In this document: positions 17,143 to 27,559 of the stretch, one piece after another
Layout: the number at the start of each line of letters is the position of its first letter
How positions within the stretch are numbered: position 1 is the stretch's first letter
DNA from: Candidatus Poribacteria bacterium
GTDB lineage: Bacteria > Poribacteria > WGA-4E > WGA-3G
DNA length: 51,764 nt
Reading direction: 5' to 3'
NCBI GenBank assembly: GCA_022820835.1
Contig: JAJEET010000111.1
Coordinates: forward strand, 1-51,764
Notes under the pieces: model-generated
Database searches by the model: none
Seen by the model: the letters and a program-made list of their open reading frames with translations, nothing else
What the model was told of the DNA's origin: nothing
Position numbers and translations under genes: made by a program

Positions 17143-18012
17143 TTAGTCGCCAAGGCTCATCTGGTAGCGGAAAGTGACACCCGGAAGGCTGAACATCTCA
17201 TCTAAGGGTGGCATCTGTTTAATACCAATGAGTTGTTCAAGCAGTGATGTCCGTCTTTCCGGACGGAATACACGCGGTTTACCCTCAATGCCAGCGAGTT
17301 TTCCAGCGATTTTGATTGCATCGGGCAAATTACCGAGTTGGTCAATCAACTTTGATTCTAACGCCTGTTTCCCAGAGAAAATCCGTCCATCAGCGAGTTC
17401 AACGACTTCCGCACGCGTTAGGAGGTTCCCGCGCGCCGTAAAGATCGCATCTACAAATTGATTATGAACGTCATCAACGGTGGCTTGTAGCACGGCTCGT
17501 TCCTGTTCTGTGAGCTCTCGGAACGGCGAACCCGTATCCTTGAATTGTCCGCTTTTAACGACTTGGTGTTCTAATCCGACTTTATCATATAAACCTTTCA
17601 TCCGAGTGAACTGCATAATAACGCCGATGCTACCTGTCAACGTTCCGGGGTTCGCGACGATTGTATCTGCAGCGCATGCGATATAGTAGCCGCCTGATGC
17701 GGCACTTCCACCCATTGACGCGACGATCGGCTTTTCTATCTTTTCGAGTTCCGTGAAGATCTCTTGTACCGGGGCGACACTGCCACCGGGCGTATCAATC
17801 CGCAGCACGATCGCCTTGACGCTTGGATCGTCGCGGTAGGTGTGAATCCGTTTAATCGTCGCATCGGATTTGGAGATAATACCAGCAATATCTATTACGG
17901 CGACCTTTTGTCCGATGGGTGTCCCACTGCCCATTGTGCGGAGTAGCACCAACATCAGAAAAAATAGGGCGACGATACTGCCTAAGATAATAAAAACACG
18001 TTTTTTCTTCAT
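17143..18012 (-). CDS. sppA: Signal peptide peptidase SppA, short form
   Basis: A 289-aa membrane-anchored serine protease that degrades cleaved signal peptides. It starts MKKKRVF with a single N-terminal helix (residues 6-25). The conserved DTPGGS (73-78) and GGSAASGGYY (101-110) contain the predicted nucleophile S106. The lysine general base is K158 in SGQFKD. The length matches the Bacillus-type short SppA rather than the duplicated E. coli form. The ATG at 18012 is preferred to the TTG at 18057 because the extra residues do not look like a signal anchor. Neither has a strong ribosome binding site. Confidence 0.88.
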   Translation of the reverse strand: MKKKRVFIILGSIVALFFLMLVLLRTMGSGTPIGQKVAVIDIAGIISKSDATIKRIHTYRDDPSVKAIVLRIDTPGGSVAPVQEIFTELEKIEKPIVASMGGSAASGGYYIACAADTIVANPGTLTGSIGVIMQFTRMKGLYDKVGLEHQVVKSGQFKDTGSPFRELTEQERAVLQATVDDVHNQFVDAIFTARGNLLTRAEVVELADGRIFSGKQALESKLIDQLGNLPDAIKIAGKLAGIEGKPRVFRPERRTSLLEQLIGIKQMPPLDEMFSLPGVTFRYQMSLGD

Positions 18013-18182
18013 AATTTTAACTATTGGGTTTCTGTACCGATTGGTCTTACAGCCCAATCGGGTTTTCGTACTTTTTTGCGTTTGAAAATGTCTGTGTGGT
18101 TATTGGGCGAGGAACCTTGAAGAAACGCCCAAGCAAAACCCTCTACGATCAACAGCCTGTAAAGTTGAAGGTAGACGCAGCA

Positions 18183-18842
18183 CTATTTGAACCTACGAGA
18201 TGCGAAAATGATGACCCAACAGGTTTTTAGCAGCCACCGGATGTCCTTAGCGATGCTCTGTGTTGCGACGTAATGGAGATCCAGTGCGAGTTTTTTGGGC
18301 ATCAGTTCTGTGATATAGTAGTGTTCCGCGTCCTGCTGACCTTTTAATTTCTCTTCTTCATCACGATTCGCGAGTTGTGATGGGCCGGTTATCCCCGGCT
18401 TTACGAGTAGTACCTGCCGCTGTATTTCCGTGTAATATTTAACGTATTCTGGAGCCTCTGGACGGGGTCCGATAAGGCTCATCTCACCTTTGATAACGTT
18501 GATTAAGTTCGGGAGTTCGTCCAGTTTGGTCCATCTTAAAAATCGACCGATCGATGTAATCCGCGTGTCTCTATAGGTTGTCAGGCTGCCGCCGATTTTA
18601 TCAGCATTCGCCACCATTGTCCTGAATTTATACATCTCAAAGGTAACTTCGTCTTTGCCGATGCGCTTTGATTTGTAAAACACGGGTCCTCTGGATTGGA
18701 GTTTCGCCAATAGGCATCCGATTAAAAAAAGTGGAGAGAGCAGCAAAAATGCGATTGTCGCGAAAACGACATCAAATGTCCGTTTTACCCAAGCGGATTT
18801 GGGTGCTATGGTAACGTCTTGGGTCTCTACGGTATACGACAT
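18183..18842 (-). CDS. Polyprenyl-phosphate sugar-1-phosphate transferase (PglC/WcaJ family)
   Basis: A 219-aa bacterial sugar transferase that starts lipid-linked glycan assembly by moving a sugar phosphate from a UDP-sugar to undecaprenyl phosphate. It has one membrane segment (FDVVFATIAFLLLSPLFLIG) and the family core FKSKRIG-type loop (YKSKRIGKDEVTFEMYKFRTM). The RWTKLDELPNLINVIKGEMSLIGPRP block and KPGITGPSQ follow. The ATG at 18842 is chosen because residues before it are low-complexity antisense of the upstream gene. GAGG lies 7 nt before it and the upstream dehydratase gene ends 25 nt earlier. With the dehydratase and GT4 genes it forms a surface-polysaccharide set. Confidence 0.9.
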   Translation of the reverse strand: MSYTVETQDVTIAPKSAWVKRTFDVVFATIAFLLLSPLFLIGCLLAKLQSRGPVFYKSKRIGKDEVTFEMYKFRTMVANADKIGGSLTTYRDTRITSIGRFLRWTKLDELPNLINVIKGEMSLIGPRPEAPEYVKYYTEIQRQVLLVKPGITGPSQLANRDEEEKLKGQQDAEHYYITELMPKKLALDLHYVATQSIAKDIRWLLKTCWVIIFASRRFK

Positions 18843-18867
18843 ACGCTGCCTCAACCTTGTTATCGTG

Positions 18868-20883
18868 TTAGCGGCGATTCGCGCTGGCGGTTTTCGTTTC
18901 CGCGGGGAACTGAATAATCTGGGATCCGCTATCGGTATCCGTTTCCGTAATGAAGGCTCGGTTCGGTTGATATGTCGGCACCAATTCCTGGAATTTTGCG
19001 ACGATACCGTCCGCGTCGAGTCCGTCAGCGAGGAGCGAGAGTTCTTCAATCTGTGAGAGGAGTAGACGTTCCTCAATTTCTTCGAGTTGTGCGACGAAAA
19101 TACGCTGATGCTTGGTCGCCGTGACACCCTCTTGCGGCGTGAGGAGTTCTTCGTATAATTTTTCGCCGGGTTCTAACCCTGTGAATTCGATCTTGATGTC
19201 TCTATCGACCTCAAGTCCGGAGAGTCGGATGAGATCTTCGGCGAGGTCAAGGATTTTGATGGGGTCACCCATATCCAGCATGAGAATCTCGCCGCCATTT
19301 CCCATAGCACCGGCTTGGATAAGGAGTTGGACGGCTTCTGGGATCGTCATGAAGTATCGGGTCGCTTCACGGTGTGTAACGGTAACGGGACCGCCTTTAG
19401 CGATCTGACGTTTGAAATTTGGGAGTACACTTGCGCGACTGCCGATAACATTTCCGAAACGGACAGCGATAAATCGTGTTCCGTTCTGTTTCGCTTTGCA
19501 CTGGATCAATTTCTCGGTTACACGTTTGGATGCCCCGTAGACGCTCGTCGGGTTCACGGCTTTATCAGATGAGACGAGTATAAACGCCTCGACCTTGTGT
19601 TTGATAGCGGCATCAATAAGGTTCTGGGTGCCGAGTATATTGTTTTTAACGGCTTCATCGGGATGATTCTCCATGAATTTGACGTGCTTGTGTGCGGCGG
19701 CGTGGAAAATAATGTGTGGTCGATACTTCCGTATTATTTGTGTAACCTTGGCGTTATCTCGGATATCCCCGATAATCACAGCGCGGTTAAGTTCCGGTTC
19801 AGACTCCCGGAGTTCAATATCTGTGTGGTAGAGGCTATTTTCACCACGTCCGAAGAGGATAAGGAGTTCAGGGTCGAGCTTTGCGACTTGTCTGCAGAGT
19901 TCGGAACCGATGGAACCGCCTGCGCCTGTTACCATGACGCGTTTGCCGGATAGGTATTTGGAGACTTCAGCGATGTCCATCTGTGAGGTAGACCGGTTGA
20001 GGAGGTCCTCGAATCGGACTTCGCGTATCTGATTGACACTTGCGCGTCCTTCAAGGATTGCGTGGATGTTCGGAACGATCTTGAACTGGCATCCACGATA
20101 TTCGCACTGTCTGATAATCTCCCGAATTTTTCCGCCTGGTGCCGACGGAATCGCGATGACGACCTCATCGACCGTCCGTTTGTGTGCGATATATGTCAGG
20201 TCTCGTGTGGTACCGAGTACCTCAAGCCCGGCGACAGTTCTGCCCACCTTACGCGGAGAGTCGTCAATGAATCCAACCGGAACATACCCTTTTTCCGGGT
20301 GATTTCTGATTTCACGGAGTACGCCGATCCCTGTTTCTCCTGCGCCGACAATGAGTACTTTGGTTGGCGGTCTTCGGGTGAGTAGATGCGAATGCGCGTT
20401 CTGTCCGTTTACGCGCTTGGTTTTCCGCCGCCCTGTGTTGACAGCCCGCTTATCCCGCTGGAGCAGTTGTGAGGAGAACTTCGTAAACCCGATAAGCGCG
20501 AAGTTATAGAAGCCATCAATTAAGAATAACACCCAAGCGATTTTCAGTGGGATAGCAAGCGCGATAAGTCCAAAAGTCGCCAATAGGGTTGCGGTCGCCA
20601 GTTTCCGGAATTCCTGAACAGCGGCGTATTGCCACATCGGTTTGTATATATTGACCCCAAATAAGAGAGCGATTCGGACTGTCGTAACGAGAGCGGCGAT
20701 CCCCAAAAAATGCTGAAAAGCGGATATCTCCGCGCCCTGTAGGACAGAAGAAAGCGATGTAGGTTGCGCCAATGGATCAAAACCGAATTGCCGACTCGTT
20801 AGATAAGCAAATAAAAATGCGATATTGACAAGAAATACATCAACAACAACTATGGGACTCCATTTTATTTTGGGTTTATCCAT
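18868..20883 (-). CDS. Membrane nucleotide-sugar 4,6-dehydratase (CapD/WbpM/FlaA1-like)
   Basis: A 671-aa enzyme with four N-terminal membrane helices and two Rossmann units. The first nucleotide-binding loop is VLIVGAGETGIG, near residue 175. The catalytic SDR domain starts at VMVTGAGGSIGSEL near 315 and holds SSDKAVNPTSVYGASKR with a YxxxK pair. Relatives convert UDP-GlcNAc to UDP-4-keto-6-deoxy-GlcNAc for bacillosamine or QuiNAc synthesis. Upstream is a GT4 gene and downstream the matching phosphoglycosyl transferase, so a product such as a diamino- or 6-deoxy-sugar initiating the glycan is likely. The exact sugar is inference. Confidence 0.9.
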   Translation of the reverse strand: MDKPKIKWSPIVVVDVFLVNIAFLFAYLTSRQFGFDPLAQPTSLSSVLQGAEISAFQHFLGIAALVTTVRIALLFGVNIYKPMWQYAAVQEFRKLATATLLATFGLIALAIPLKIAWVLFLIDGFYNFALIGFTKFSSQLLQRDKRAVNTGRRKTKRVNGQNAHSHLLTRRPPTKVLIVGAGETGIGVLREIRNHPEKGYVPVGFIDDSPRKVGRTVAGLEVLGTTRDLTYIAHKRTVDEVVIAIPSAPGGKIREIIRQCEYRGCQFKIVPNIHAILEGRASVNQIREVRFEDLLNRSTSQMDIAEVSKYLSGKRVMVTGAGGSIGSELCRQVAKLDPELLILFGRGENSLYHTDIELRESEPELNRAVIIGDIRDNAKVTQIIRKYRPHIIFHAAAHKHVKFMENHPDEAVKNNILGTQNLIDAAIKHKVEAFILVSSDKAVNPTSVYGASKRVTEKLIQCKAKQNGTRFIAVRFGNVIGSRASVLPNFKRQIAKGGPVTVTHREATRYFMTIPEAVQLLIQAGAMGNGGEILMLDMGDPIKILDLAEDLIRLSGLEVDRDIKIEFTGLEPGEKLYEELLTPQEGVTATKHQRIFVAQLEEIEERLLLSQIEELSLLADGLDADGIVAKFQELVPTYQPNRAFITETDTDSGSQIIQFPAETKTASANRR

Positions 20884-20923
20884 ATTCCCTCCTCTTCGTT
20901 TCAGGCTAAGGTCTTGGTCTCAT

Positions 20924-22168
20924 TTACTTATGGCGTTCTGCTTTGTGTTTCGATGCGTGGACTGCTTGTGTGTAGACATCTTTCAAACGGTCTCCGATCG
21001 CCTCCCAACTGTAGTTGGTTTCAACACGGGATCTGGCAGTCTGTGCGAGGTCGTCTCGCAAACGTTCGTTATTGAGGAGTTGATTCACCCGCTCGGCGAA
21101 ATCTGCGGGTGTATCAGCGACGAGGATTTCTTTACCGACATCCGCTTCCAAACCCATTGCCCCGACGGAAGTGGTGACAACCGGTACCTGCATCGCCATT
21201 GCCTCTAAATTCTTTGTTTGTATGCCCGAACCGGCACGTAAAGGTGCGACAAAAACAGAAGCCTTCTCAAAATAGGGACGGACATCCGGCACATAACCGG
21301 TGACGACGACACCGTCCTGTGTTTCAAGTCGTTTCACCGCATCCGATGGATGATTACCGACGACATAGAAAGTCGCGTCTGGATGCCGTTCACGGATGCG
21401 TGGGAAAATCTCATTACAGAAATAGATCACTGCATCGGCGTTCGGAAAATAGTTCATTGTGCCGGTAAAGAGTAACACCGGTGCGGACGCTACCGCTTCA
21501 TTGGGTTGAAAGTATTCGAGATCGACCCCCATTGGAACGATAGACAAATCTAAGCGATCGTCCTGTTGTAAGAGATAGTCGCGGTCGAAACGAGCCACAA
21601 CTGTGCCACAATCGAAAGCCTTCATAATATCGACTTCGTACCGCCGAACCCGCTTTTCCTCCAATTTTACCAAGAAACGTTTTGGAGTGCAATCTAATTT
21701 TATTTTTGCAAGCCACGGGTTGCTTTCAAGTTCAGCGCGTCGGCTGAGATTCAGTGCCAAGGAATCACACAAATCCAACACTTTCGCGGGTCCCTGGACT
21801 TCTGCCACATATTGTCCCATCCGAAAGAGATGTGCGTGAATCAGTTCAAATCGCTCTTGTGCGAGAAGCTGGTTAATCTTTCGCTGCATCTGCGGTGCGT
21901 ACCAGTAATGCAGCTGGAGCGGGCAGCGTGATAAACAGTGGGCCCCAGTATTCAAGAATGCGAAAGAACGACGGAAACGTACCCACTCTACGCGTTCACA
22001 CAACGGTTCTAAGTGTTTTGCTGATTCAATATCGGTTTCGGATTCAGCAAAATAGACGAGCGTTACGGCATGTTGTTCCGATAACTGTTTGATAAAGTTA
22101 TACGTCCGGATCCGGTCGCCTCGGTGCGGTGGATACGGACACCGTAGACTGAGAAATAAGATCTTCAT
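20924..22168 (-). CDS. GT4-type glycosyltransferase, XrtA/PEP-CTERM-associated family
   Basis: A 414-aa GT-B glycosyltransferase. The N-terminus MKILFLSLRCPYPPHRGDR and the middle VPMGVDLEYF resemble the TIGR03087 family found beside exosortase (XrtA) exopolysaccharide loci. The C-terminal donor-binding half has LLFTGTMNYFPNADAV and VFVAPLRAGSGIQTKNLEAM. No exosortase or PEP-CTERM protein is in this window, so the link to that system is a family resemblance only. It is the first gene of the three-gene polysaccharide set. The nucleotide sugar is not predictable. Confidence 0.85.
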   Translation of the reverse strand: MKILFLSLRCPYPPHRGDRIRTYNFIKQLSEQHAVTLVYFAESETDIESAKHLEPLCERVEWVRFRRSFAFLNTGAHCLSRCPLQLHYWYAPQMQRKINQLLAQERFELIHAHLFRMGQYVAEVQGPAKVLDLCDSLALNLSRRAELESNPWLAKIKLDCTPKRFLVKLEEKRVRRYEVDIMKAFDCGTVVARFDRDYLLQQDDRLDLSIVPMGVDLEYFQPNEAVASAPVLLFTGTMNYFPNADAVIYFCNEIFPRIRERHPDATFYVVGNHPSDAVKRLETQDGVVVTGYVPDVRPYFEKASVFVAPLRAGSGIQTKNLEAMAMQVPVVTTSVGAMGLEADVGKEILVADTPADFAERVNQLLNNERLRDDLAQTARSRVETNYSWEAIGDRLKDVYTQAVHASKHKAERHK

Positions 22169-22298
22169 TCTTTTTTTTAACTATTAACATCTGGGCACCG
22201 CTCCACTTCGTTTCGCGGTGGTTTCTGATTAATTCTATCCGGATCTAACGCTTTGTTAGTGTATATTTGATCGGTATTCGTCGAGAATCGGAGTTCTC

Positions 22299-22499
22299 CT
22301 ACGGTTCTTCGTCGGGCAATTCCGCTTCATCAATGAGCATCACCGGAATACCATCTCGGATCGGGTAACGTCGCCGACACTCGCCGATACAGACGAGTTT
22401 TTGTGCCGTCTCATCGTGCTCTATTCCACCTTTACACGCCGGACATGCGAGAATGTCGAGTAAAGTTTTCGAGAGCGTATACGCGTTTTCGGAATTCAA
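22299..22499 (-). CDS. Trm112-family zinc protein
   Basis: A 66-aa protein of the Trm112/YcaR family: LLDILACPACKGGIEH with a CxxC pair, a second cysteine pair near CIGEC, and the conserved RRYPIRDGIPVML. In eukaryotes Trm112 activates several tRNA, rRNA and release-factor methyltransferases; bacterial homologues are small and little studied. A TTG start at 22499 is chosen because AAGGAG (22507-22512) lies 7 nt before it. The ATG at 22526 would overlap secA and lacks a ribosome site. It follows the secA stop by 11 nt and is probably cotranscribed with it. Confidence 0.8.
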   Translation of the reverse strand: MNSENAYTLSKTLLDILACPACKGGIEHDETAQKLVCIGECRRRYPIRDGIPVMLIDEAELPDEEP

Positions 22500-22510
22500 G
22501 GGTTTTCTCC

Positions 22511-25345
22511 TTATGCCCCGTGGCATCGTTTATACTTTTTACCGCTTCCGCAGGGGCAGGGCGCGTTTCGACCGACCTTGGGTATGTTACCCATTGCTTG
22601 TTGTGAGGCGAATGCGGCTTCGTCACTCGCTGCCATTGCACTGTTTGCTTGGGCGCGTCTCGGTGGTTGTCTCCGCCGACTGCCCGCGCGCCGCCCCGGA
22701 ACACGTCTCGGTGCCTGCGTATTGACCTGAGATTTGAAGATGAATTCGCTGACCTCTTCTTCGATAGAGTTATACATCGTCTCAAAGACGGCGAGTGCCT
22801 CGTTCTTGAAGACGACGATCGGGTCTTTACCACCGTAGCCTGCGCCGAACCGGATACCTTCTTCAATGTAGTCTATATTATAGAGGTGTTCTTTCCAGTG
22901 GTCGTCAATCCTATCGAGCAGGAGGAGCCGTTCGAGGAGACGCATCATCTCTGGTCTGAGTTCGGTTTCTCGTTTTTCATAAGCCTCGCGCAATAACGTC
23001 AATGTTTGCGCTTCGATTTCGTCTACATCCATCTGCGCTAACGGTATCTTCCACATCGGTGTGATCGGAAATTTATTCATCAACCACTGCTCAAACCTGT
23101 CGGGTGTTTCGAGGGTGTTCGCTTTCCCTTCCGGCATATTGTCGTCAACAGCATCTTGCACGACGCGTTCAATCATCTGCCAAATTGTTGTTTTCAGGGT
23201 TGCAGGTGCGTTGACACCTTTTTCGGCGAGTGCTGCGAGTCCAACTTCTTCGAGAGCGTTCCCGTTTTCTTGCGATTCGGAGGCATCCGTTTCTGACACA
23301 TCTTCGTCTGTTGAGAGGATGGACATATCGGTAGCGGATGCTAAGACGGTATCACGTAAGGTATAGATGGTGTCGCGCTGTGAATCCATGACATCATCGA
23401 ACTTGAGGAGGTTTTTACGAATTTCAAAGTGCATCTGCTCGACACGGGTCTGTGCTTTTTCAATGGATTTGGTAATCCACTGAGACTCTAACAGTACCTC
23501 TTCTTCCATTCCGACGCGTGCCATAAATCCTTGCAAACGTTCGGAACCGAATTTGCGCATCAATTCGTCTTCGAGGGAGAGATAGAACCGAGATGAACCG
23601 GGGTCTCCCTGTCTACCGGCACGTCCACGGAGCTGGTTGTCAATACGCCTCGACTCATGGCGTTCCGTACCGACGATATGGAGACCGCCTGCCTTTAATA
23701 CCTTCTTTTTGTTTTCGTCACAGACCCGCTCCGCTTTTTTGAGTGCTGATAGGTACACTTCGGACTCTGGGTGCAGCTCATCTACCTTAGCGTTCTGCTT
23801 TCGGAGCGTATCCTTGGCTAAACCTTCCGGGTTCCCGCCGAGCAGGATGTCCACACCGCGTCCTGCCATGTTCGTAGCGATCGTTACGGCACCGGGGACA
23901 CCTGCCTGTGCGATAATATCGGCTTCGTGTGCGTGTTCCTTGGCGTTCAAGACTTGGTGCTTGATGTCGCGTTGTTTCGCTTTGAGCATTTTACTCAGCT
24001 TCTCAGAGCTTTCGATGGAGGCTGTACCGACGAGGACGGGTCTTCCATTTTTGTGCTGTTCGACGATGTCTTCTAAGACGGCGTTATACTTCGCTTCTTC
24101 GGTTGCATAAATCTGATCGGGATGATCCATCCGGATCATCGGTTCATTGGTTGCGATGACGGCGACTTCCAACCCGTAGATGTGTGCGAATTCGTTTGCT
24201 TCTGTCGCCGCGGTACCTGTCATACCAGCGAGTTTATCGTACATGCGGAAGTAGTTCTGGTAGGTAATCTTAGCACCGGTCTGGCTTTCTTGAACGATTC
24301 TGACGCGTTCCTTCGCCTCAATCGCTTGGTGTAGCCCTTCACTCAAACGCCTTCCGATCTGTTTCCGTCCGGTGAATTCATCAACAAGGAGTACTTCACC
24401 GTTCTCCACGAGGTAATCGACATCGCGTTTGTAGAGTTGGTGTGCGGTGAGTGCTTGGTTGACGTGGTGTACCATAGCGACATTTGTATGTTCATAGAGG
24501 TTGCCGACACCGAGCCGACGTTCGACTTCTTCGACACCTTCATCTGTGAGGGCTACGCTGCCGCGGGATTTACCTTGCTGATCTATCTTGAAATGTTCGT
24601 CTTCTTTGAGGTGTGTGACAACACTGTTGACCTGTTTGTAGAGTTCGGCGGGTTTACCGGAGGGTTCTGAAATAATGAGCGGTGTACGTGCCTCGTCAAC
24701 GAGGATACTATCGACTTCATCAAGGATCGCATAAATATGTCCGCGTTGGACTTTCATATCGAGCGAGAGTGCTTTGTTATCCCAGAGGTAGTCGAACCCA
24801 AATTCGCTGTGAACGCCGTAGGTGATGTCTGACTTATACCCGAGTTTTTTCTGCTCATGCGGCATCAGACTGAGTGTGAGTCCGACGGAGAGTCCAAGAA
24901 AATTATAGACTTTTCCCATCCACTCAGCGTCCCGGCGTGCGAGGTAATCGTTAACGGTTGCGACATGGACACCTTTTCCTGTAAGCGCGTTGAGGTAGAC
25001 GGCGAGTGTCGATGTGAGCGTTTTCCCTTCACCCGTCCGCATCTCAGCGATGGAGCCTTGATGGAGTGCAGCGGCACCCATAATCTGGACATCGTAGTGT
25101 CGCTGTTTGAGTGTTCGGACAGCTGCTTCTCTGACGACAGCGAACGCATCTGGTAGGAGTTCATCGAGCGACGCGCCTGCATCTAACTGTTGGCGGAACT
25201 CCGATGTTTTGGATTGTAGTTGTGCGTCCGTGAGTTTTTGGACAGACCATTCGCGTTGGTTGACCGCTTCAACGATGTCACTAAACTTTTTGACATCCCT
25301 GTCTTCTTTACTACCGAAGACTTTTGTTAGCATTTTTTGGAACAT
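22511..25345 (-). CDS. secA: Preprotein translocase ATPase SecA
   Basis: The 944-aa motor of Sec-dependent protein export, acting at SecYEG on the inner face of the membrane. Walker A is MRTGEGKT near residue 105 and the Walker B is DEVDSIL. The preprotein-binding region follows, then [20 protein letters not shown] in the second motor domain. A basic, proline/arginine-rich linker leads to the C-terminal zinc site [17 protein letters not shown], which binds SecB or ribosomes. It is slightly longer than the E. coli protein (901 aa). Start could be the first or fifth residue (both Met). It is followed closely by the Trm112-like gene. Confidence 0.97.
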   Translation of the reverse strand: MFQKMLTKVFGSKEDRDVKKFSDIVEAVNQREWSVQKLTDAQLQSKTSEFRQQLDAGASLDELLPDAFAVVREAAVRTLKQRHYDVQIMGAAALHQGSIAEMRTGEGKTLTSTLAVYLNALTGKGVHVATVNDYLARRDAEWMGKVYNFLGLSVGLTLSLMPHEQKKLGYKSDITYGVHSEFGFDYLWDNKALSLDMKVQRGHIYAILDEVDSILVDEARTPLIISEPSGKPAELYKQVNSVVTHLKEDEHFKIDQQGKSRGSVALTDEGVEEVERRLGVGNLYEHTNVAMVHHVNQALTAHQLYKRDVDYLVENGEVLLVDEFTGRKQIGRRLSEGLHQAIEAKERVRIVQESQTGAKITYQNYFRMYDKLAGMTGTAATEANEFAHIYGLEVAVIATNEPMIRMDHPDQIYATEEAKYNAVLEDIVEQHKNGRPVLVGTASIESSEKLSKMLKAKQRDIKHQVLNAKEHAHEADIIAQAGVPGAVTIATNMAGRGVDILLGGNPEGLAKDTLRKQNAKVDELHPESEVYLSALKKAERVCDENKKKVLKAGGLHIVGTERHESRRIDNQLRGRAGRQGDPGSSRFYLSLEDELMRKFGSERLQGFMARVGMEEEVLLESQWITKSIEKAQTRVEQMHFEIRKNLLKFDDVMDSQRDTIYTLRDTVLASATDMSILSTDEDVSETDASESQENGNALEEVGLAALAEKGVNAPATLKTTIWQMIERVVQDAVDDNMPEGKANTLETPDRFEQWLMNKFPITPMWKIPLAQMDVDEIEAQTLTLLREAYEKRETELRPEMMRLLERLLLLDRIDDHWKEHLYNIDYIEEGIRFGAGYGGKDPIVVFKNEALAVFETMYNSIEEEVSEFIFKSQVNTQAPRRVPGRRAGSRRRQPPRRAQANSAMAASDEAAFASQQAMGNIPKVGRNAPCPCGSGKKYKRCHGA

Positions 25346-25449
25346 TTTTACTTTTCCTTGCGGTTCGATAAGGCTAATTTCCCAAAGATGATCCGCTCTG
25401 TGTATCCCAACCTCACTAAAACCAACAATTTGTGGTACATGTAAAACCT

Positions 25450-26583
25450 TTACTTTGACTGCGGCTCAAGTGCCACATCGTGTGTCTCTATTACGTCCTC
25501 GTTAATCCGCGTTAGCAGATTATGTCCATCAATTTTTTTCCGCAAAACCGAATAGACAATCGTGTTCCCGGCGGAGGCGATTGAAAAGAGGTAGGCTATC
25601 ACGAGTCCGACCCCCATCAGTATCGTAAGCGTGAGGAAGATAGCGGTCACGGTTGTCGTGAAAGCGGATGCCTCCTTCATTGCGAGACCGATGTTAAAGA
25701 CACCGAATGCGTTAGTGTATGGCAGCATCGTTAGTTTTTCGATGGCACCACCGAGCCATAAGTTTGCACAAGCCGTGATATGCTCCATTTCTCCAGCGTG
25801 TAGGCGCGAAATCGGGAGCATAACGATGGAAAAACCAGCGAGGCAAAAGAGAGCCCAGATGGGTACAAAGACGAGTTTCATCAGAAACAGTATCACTTCA
25901 TAACACACCGTTCGCCACGGTTGGTTCCAAACGATGGCGAATTGCTGGTAGATAGTTTCAAACGCGTCGGCACCAGTGGTGGCGACGACAGCTGGTACAA
26001 AAAGCAGGCTAACCCCGAAAACGACCGCGATCAACGCCATCAGCACACCGAGGAAAAAGCCGAGCGGCATGAACAGCGAACTGATCGTTAGTAACGGTTT
26101 TCCGACGACGGGTAACTTTCCGAGTCCTGCGATGCCCAACGGTATTAAAGCGAGGAATATCTGTATGATGAGCATCGTGATGAATGCGCCGAAAACAGAT
26201 TTCCAATACCCTTTGAGAGAAGTTACTGCGTCGCCGACGGAAAAGAAGAAGTCCCCGCGGAGTTGCTCAATGGTAATTTTGGAAACCACGGTGCTTGCTA
26301 AAAAGAATATACACGCGAAGCAGGTCACTCCTATCCACATTGCAATCACAGTTGTCTGTGTGAGACCGGTATCACTGAAGGGGAGAACGGGTAGGAGTCC
26401 ATATTCGTTCCAAAAGTCCTGAGCGGCGGTATTGCCTACAACGAAGAGACTGAGATATACCAAGGTCTGATAAATCAGATAAGCGAGGACGATCCCACCG
26501 AGATGGACAGCAATTTTTCGTCCACTGAATCCGTAGCGGATCGCTTGGAAAATATCCCTGAAATCGAAGTAGCGTTTTTCCAT
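25450..26583 (-). CDS. Polytopic membrane protein of unknown function
   Basis: A 377-aa protein with about six to eight hydrophobic segments, for example [39 protein letters not shown] and [20 protein letters not shown]. No catalytic motif was recognised. A charged C-terminal tail (residues 345-377) is likely cytoplasmic. It lies 104 nt upstream of secA on the same strand, but its position does not establish a role in secretion. Confidence 0.75.
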   Translation of the reverse strand: MEKRYFDFRDIFQAIRYGFSGRKIAVHLGGIVLAYLIYQTLVYLSLFVVGNTAAQDFWNEYGLLPVLPFSDTGLTQTTVIAMWIGVTCFACIFFLASTVVSKITIEQLRGDFFFSVGDAVTSLKGYWKSVFGAFITMLIIQIFLALIPLGIAGLGKLPVVGKPLLTISSLFMPLGFFLGVLMALIAVVFGVSLLFVPAVVATTGADAFETIYQQFAIVWNQPWRTVCYEVILFLMKLVFVPIWALFCLAGFSIVMLPISRLHAGEMEHITACANLWLGGAIEKLTMLPYTNAFGVFNIGLAMKEASAFTTTVTAIFLTLTILMGVGLVIAYLFSIASAGNTIVYSVLRKKIDGHNLLTRINEDVIETHDVALEPQSK

Positions 26584-26662
26584 GAAGGGTTCTTCTGTTT
26601 CTCTACAGGTGTTCGTATATTAAATGATACTACAATTTACACGATTTTGTCAAGTGTTTATT

Positions 26663-26787
26663 TGGCTGTTGGCTATAAGCCGTCAGCCGTCAGCGATTAG
26701 CCAGAGAACTATAGTTTAACAAACATTCTCTTTGCTGATAGCCGAAAGCCGAAAGCCGATAGCCATCTCGCCATCAGTCGTCAGCAG
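26663..26787. repeat. Degenerate AGCCGTCAGC / AGCCGAAAGCC repeat tract
   Basis: Two clusters of short direct repeats (AGCCGTCAGCCGTCAGCGA near 26679 and GCCGAAAGCCGAAAGCCGA near 26742) fill the gap between the DUF1573-like and membrane protein genes. They belong to the same family as 6227-6290. Between them is ACTATAGTTTAAC, similar to the MITE ends elsewhere. Confidence 0.65.
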
Positions 26788-26827
26788 ATAATTTTATTGG
26801 TTCGGTGGCACTCGGACAAGGGGTTGC

Positions 26828-27541
26828 TTAGTCGTTTTGGATGAAGCCGTAGACTGGGAGCGTCAATGTTCGCTCGTTTGGAAATGCGACGGTGAGTAGC
26901 GATGCGAAGCGTCCACTCGCTTTCGGTGAACGGAGTTGAACGGTGATAAGGCGTGAGGTGTCTGTGTCAGGATCAGGTGTCATCTGCCATGTCAGCTCGG
27001 GTCGGTTTGATGGTAAAAGGCGAACCCCTGATGCGTCAAGTGGCGCGTTCAGAGAGAGTTTGAGTTCTTTTTCATGTGTTGTTTCAGGACGGATGCCTCC
27101 GAAATCGCAGGCATCAGGGTTGAGTGTTGCAAATCGTTTGGCAGCGGCGACTATTGTTAAATTAACACTTGGTGTGTTCGGGTCGTCGGTGAAAATGGTC
27201 GCTGTTGCTGTGGTCTCATCGGCAGGCAGTGTTTCGGGGGTGAGGACGATGTGGAACGCTGCTTCCTCGTTTGGTCGGATCTGTTCGGGTGCTGTGATTT
27301 TGGCGTAACTGCAACCCGTGTGGACGTTTAGGATACGGCGTGTGCTTTTACCTGTATTCCGTGCTGTTACGGTGCGTGTTGCGGTGCCTTCCCATTCTGG
27401 GAGTGTTCCGAAGTCAATCCGTTGCTGTGCAAGAATTAAGGTGGCAGTCGGTTCTCGCGGGTTGTTGATGAGGACGATGATCAACCCGGAAATCAGCAGG
27501 ATGGGAATAACGATGAGTGTGAGGATTCTGCGTTTGGACAT
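26828..27541 (-). CDS. DUF1573/ASH-like exported protein
   Basis: A 237-aa protein with an N-terminal signal anchor (ILTLIVIPILLISGLIIVL, residues 6-24). It is followed by an immunoglobulin-like domain that begins IDFGTLPEWEGTATRTV and contains NTGKSTRRILNVHTGC. This is the pattern of DUF1573, related to ASH/MSP-type domains. A second, weaker domain of the same fold (CDFGGIRPETTHEKELKL) follows. Such proteins are periplasmic or surface-attached and have no known enzyme activity. It starts 18 nt after the stop of the gene at 27560 and is probably cotranscribed with it. Confidence 0.65.
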   Translation of the reverse strand: MSKRRILTLIVIPILLISGLIIVLINNPREPTATLILAQQRIDFGTLPEWEGTATRTVTARNTGKSTRRILNVHTGCSYAKITAPEQIRPNEEAAFHIVLTPETLPADETTATATIFTDDPNTPSVNLTIVAAAKRFATLNPDACDFGGIRPETTHEKELKLSLNAPLDASGVRLLPSNRPELTWQMTPDPDTDTSRLITVQLRSPKASGRFASLLTVAFPNERTLTLPVYGFIQND

Positions 27542-27559
27542 GGTTTGGTTTTATTTATG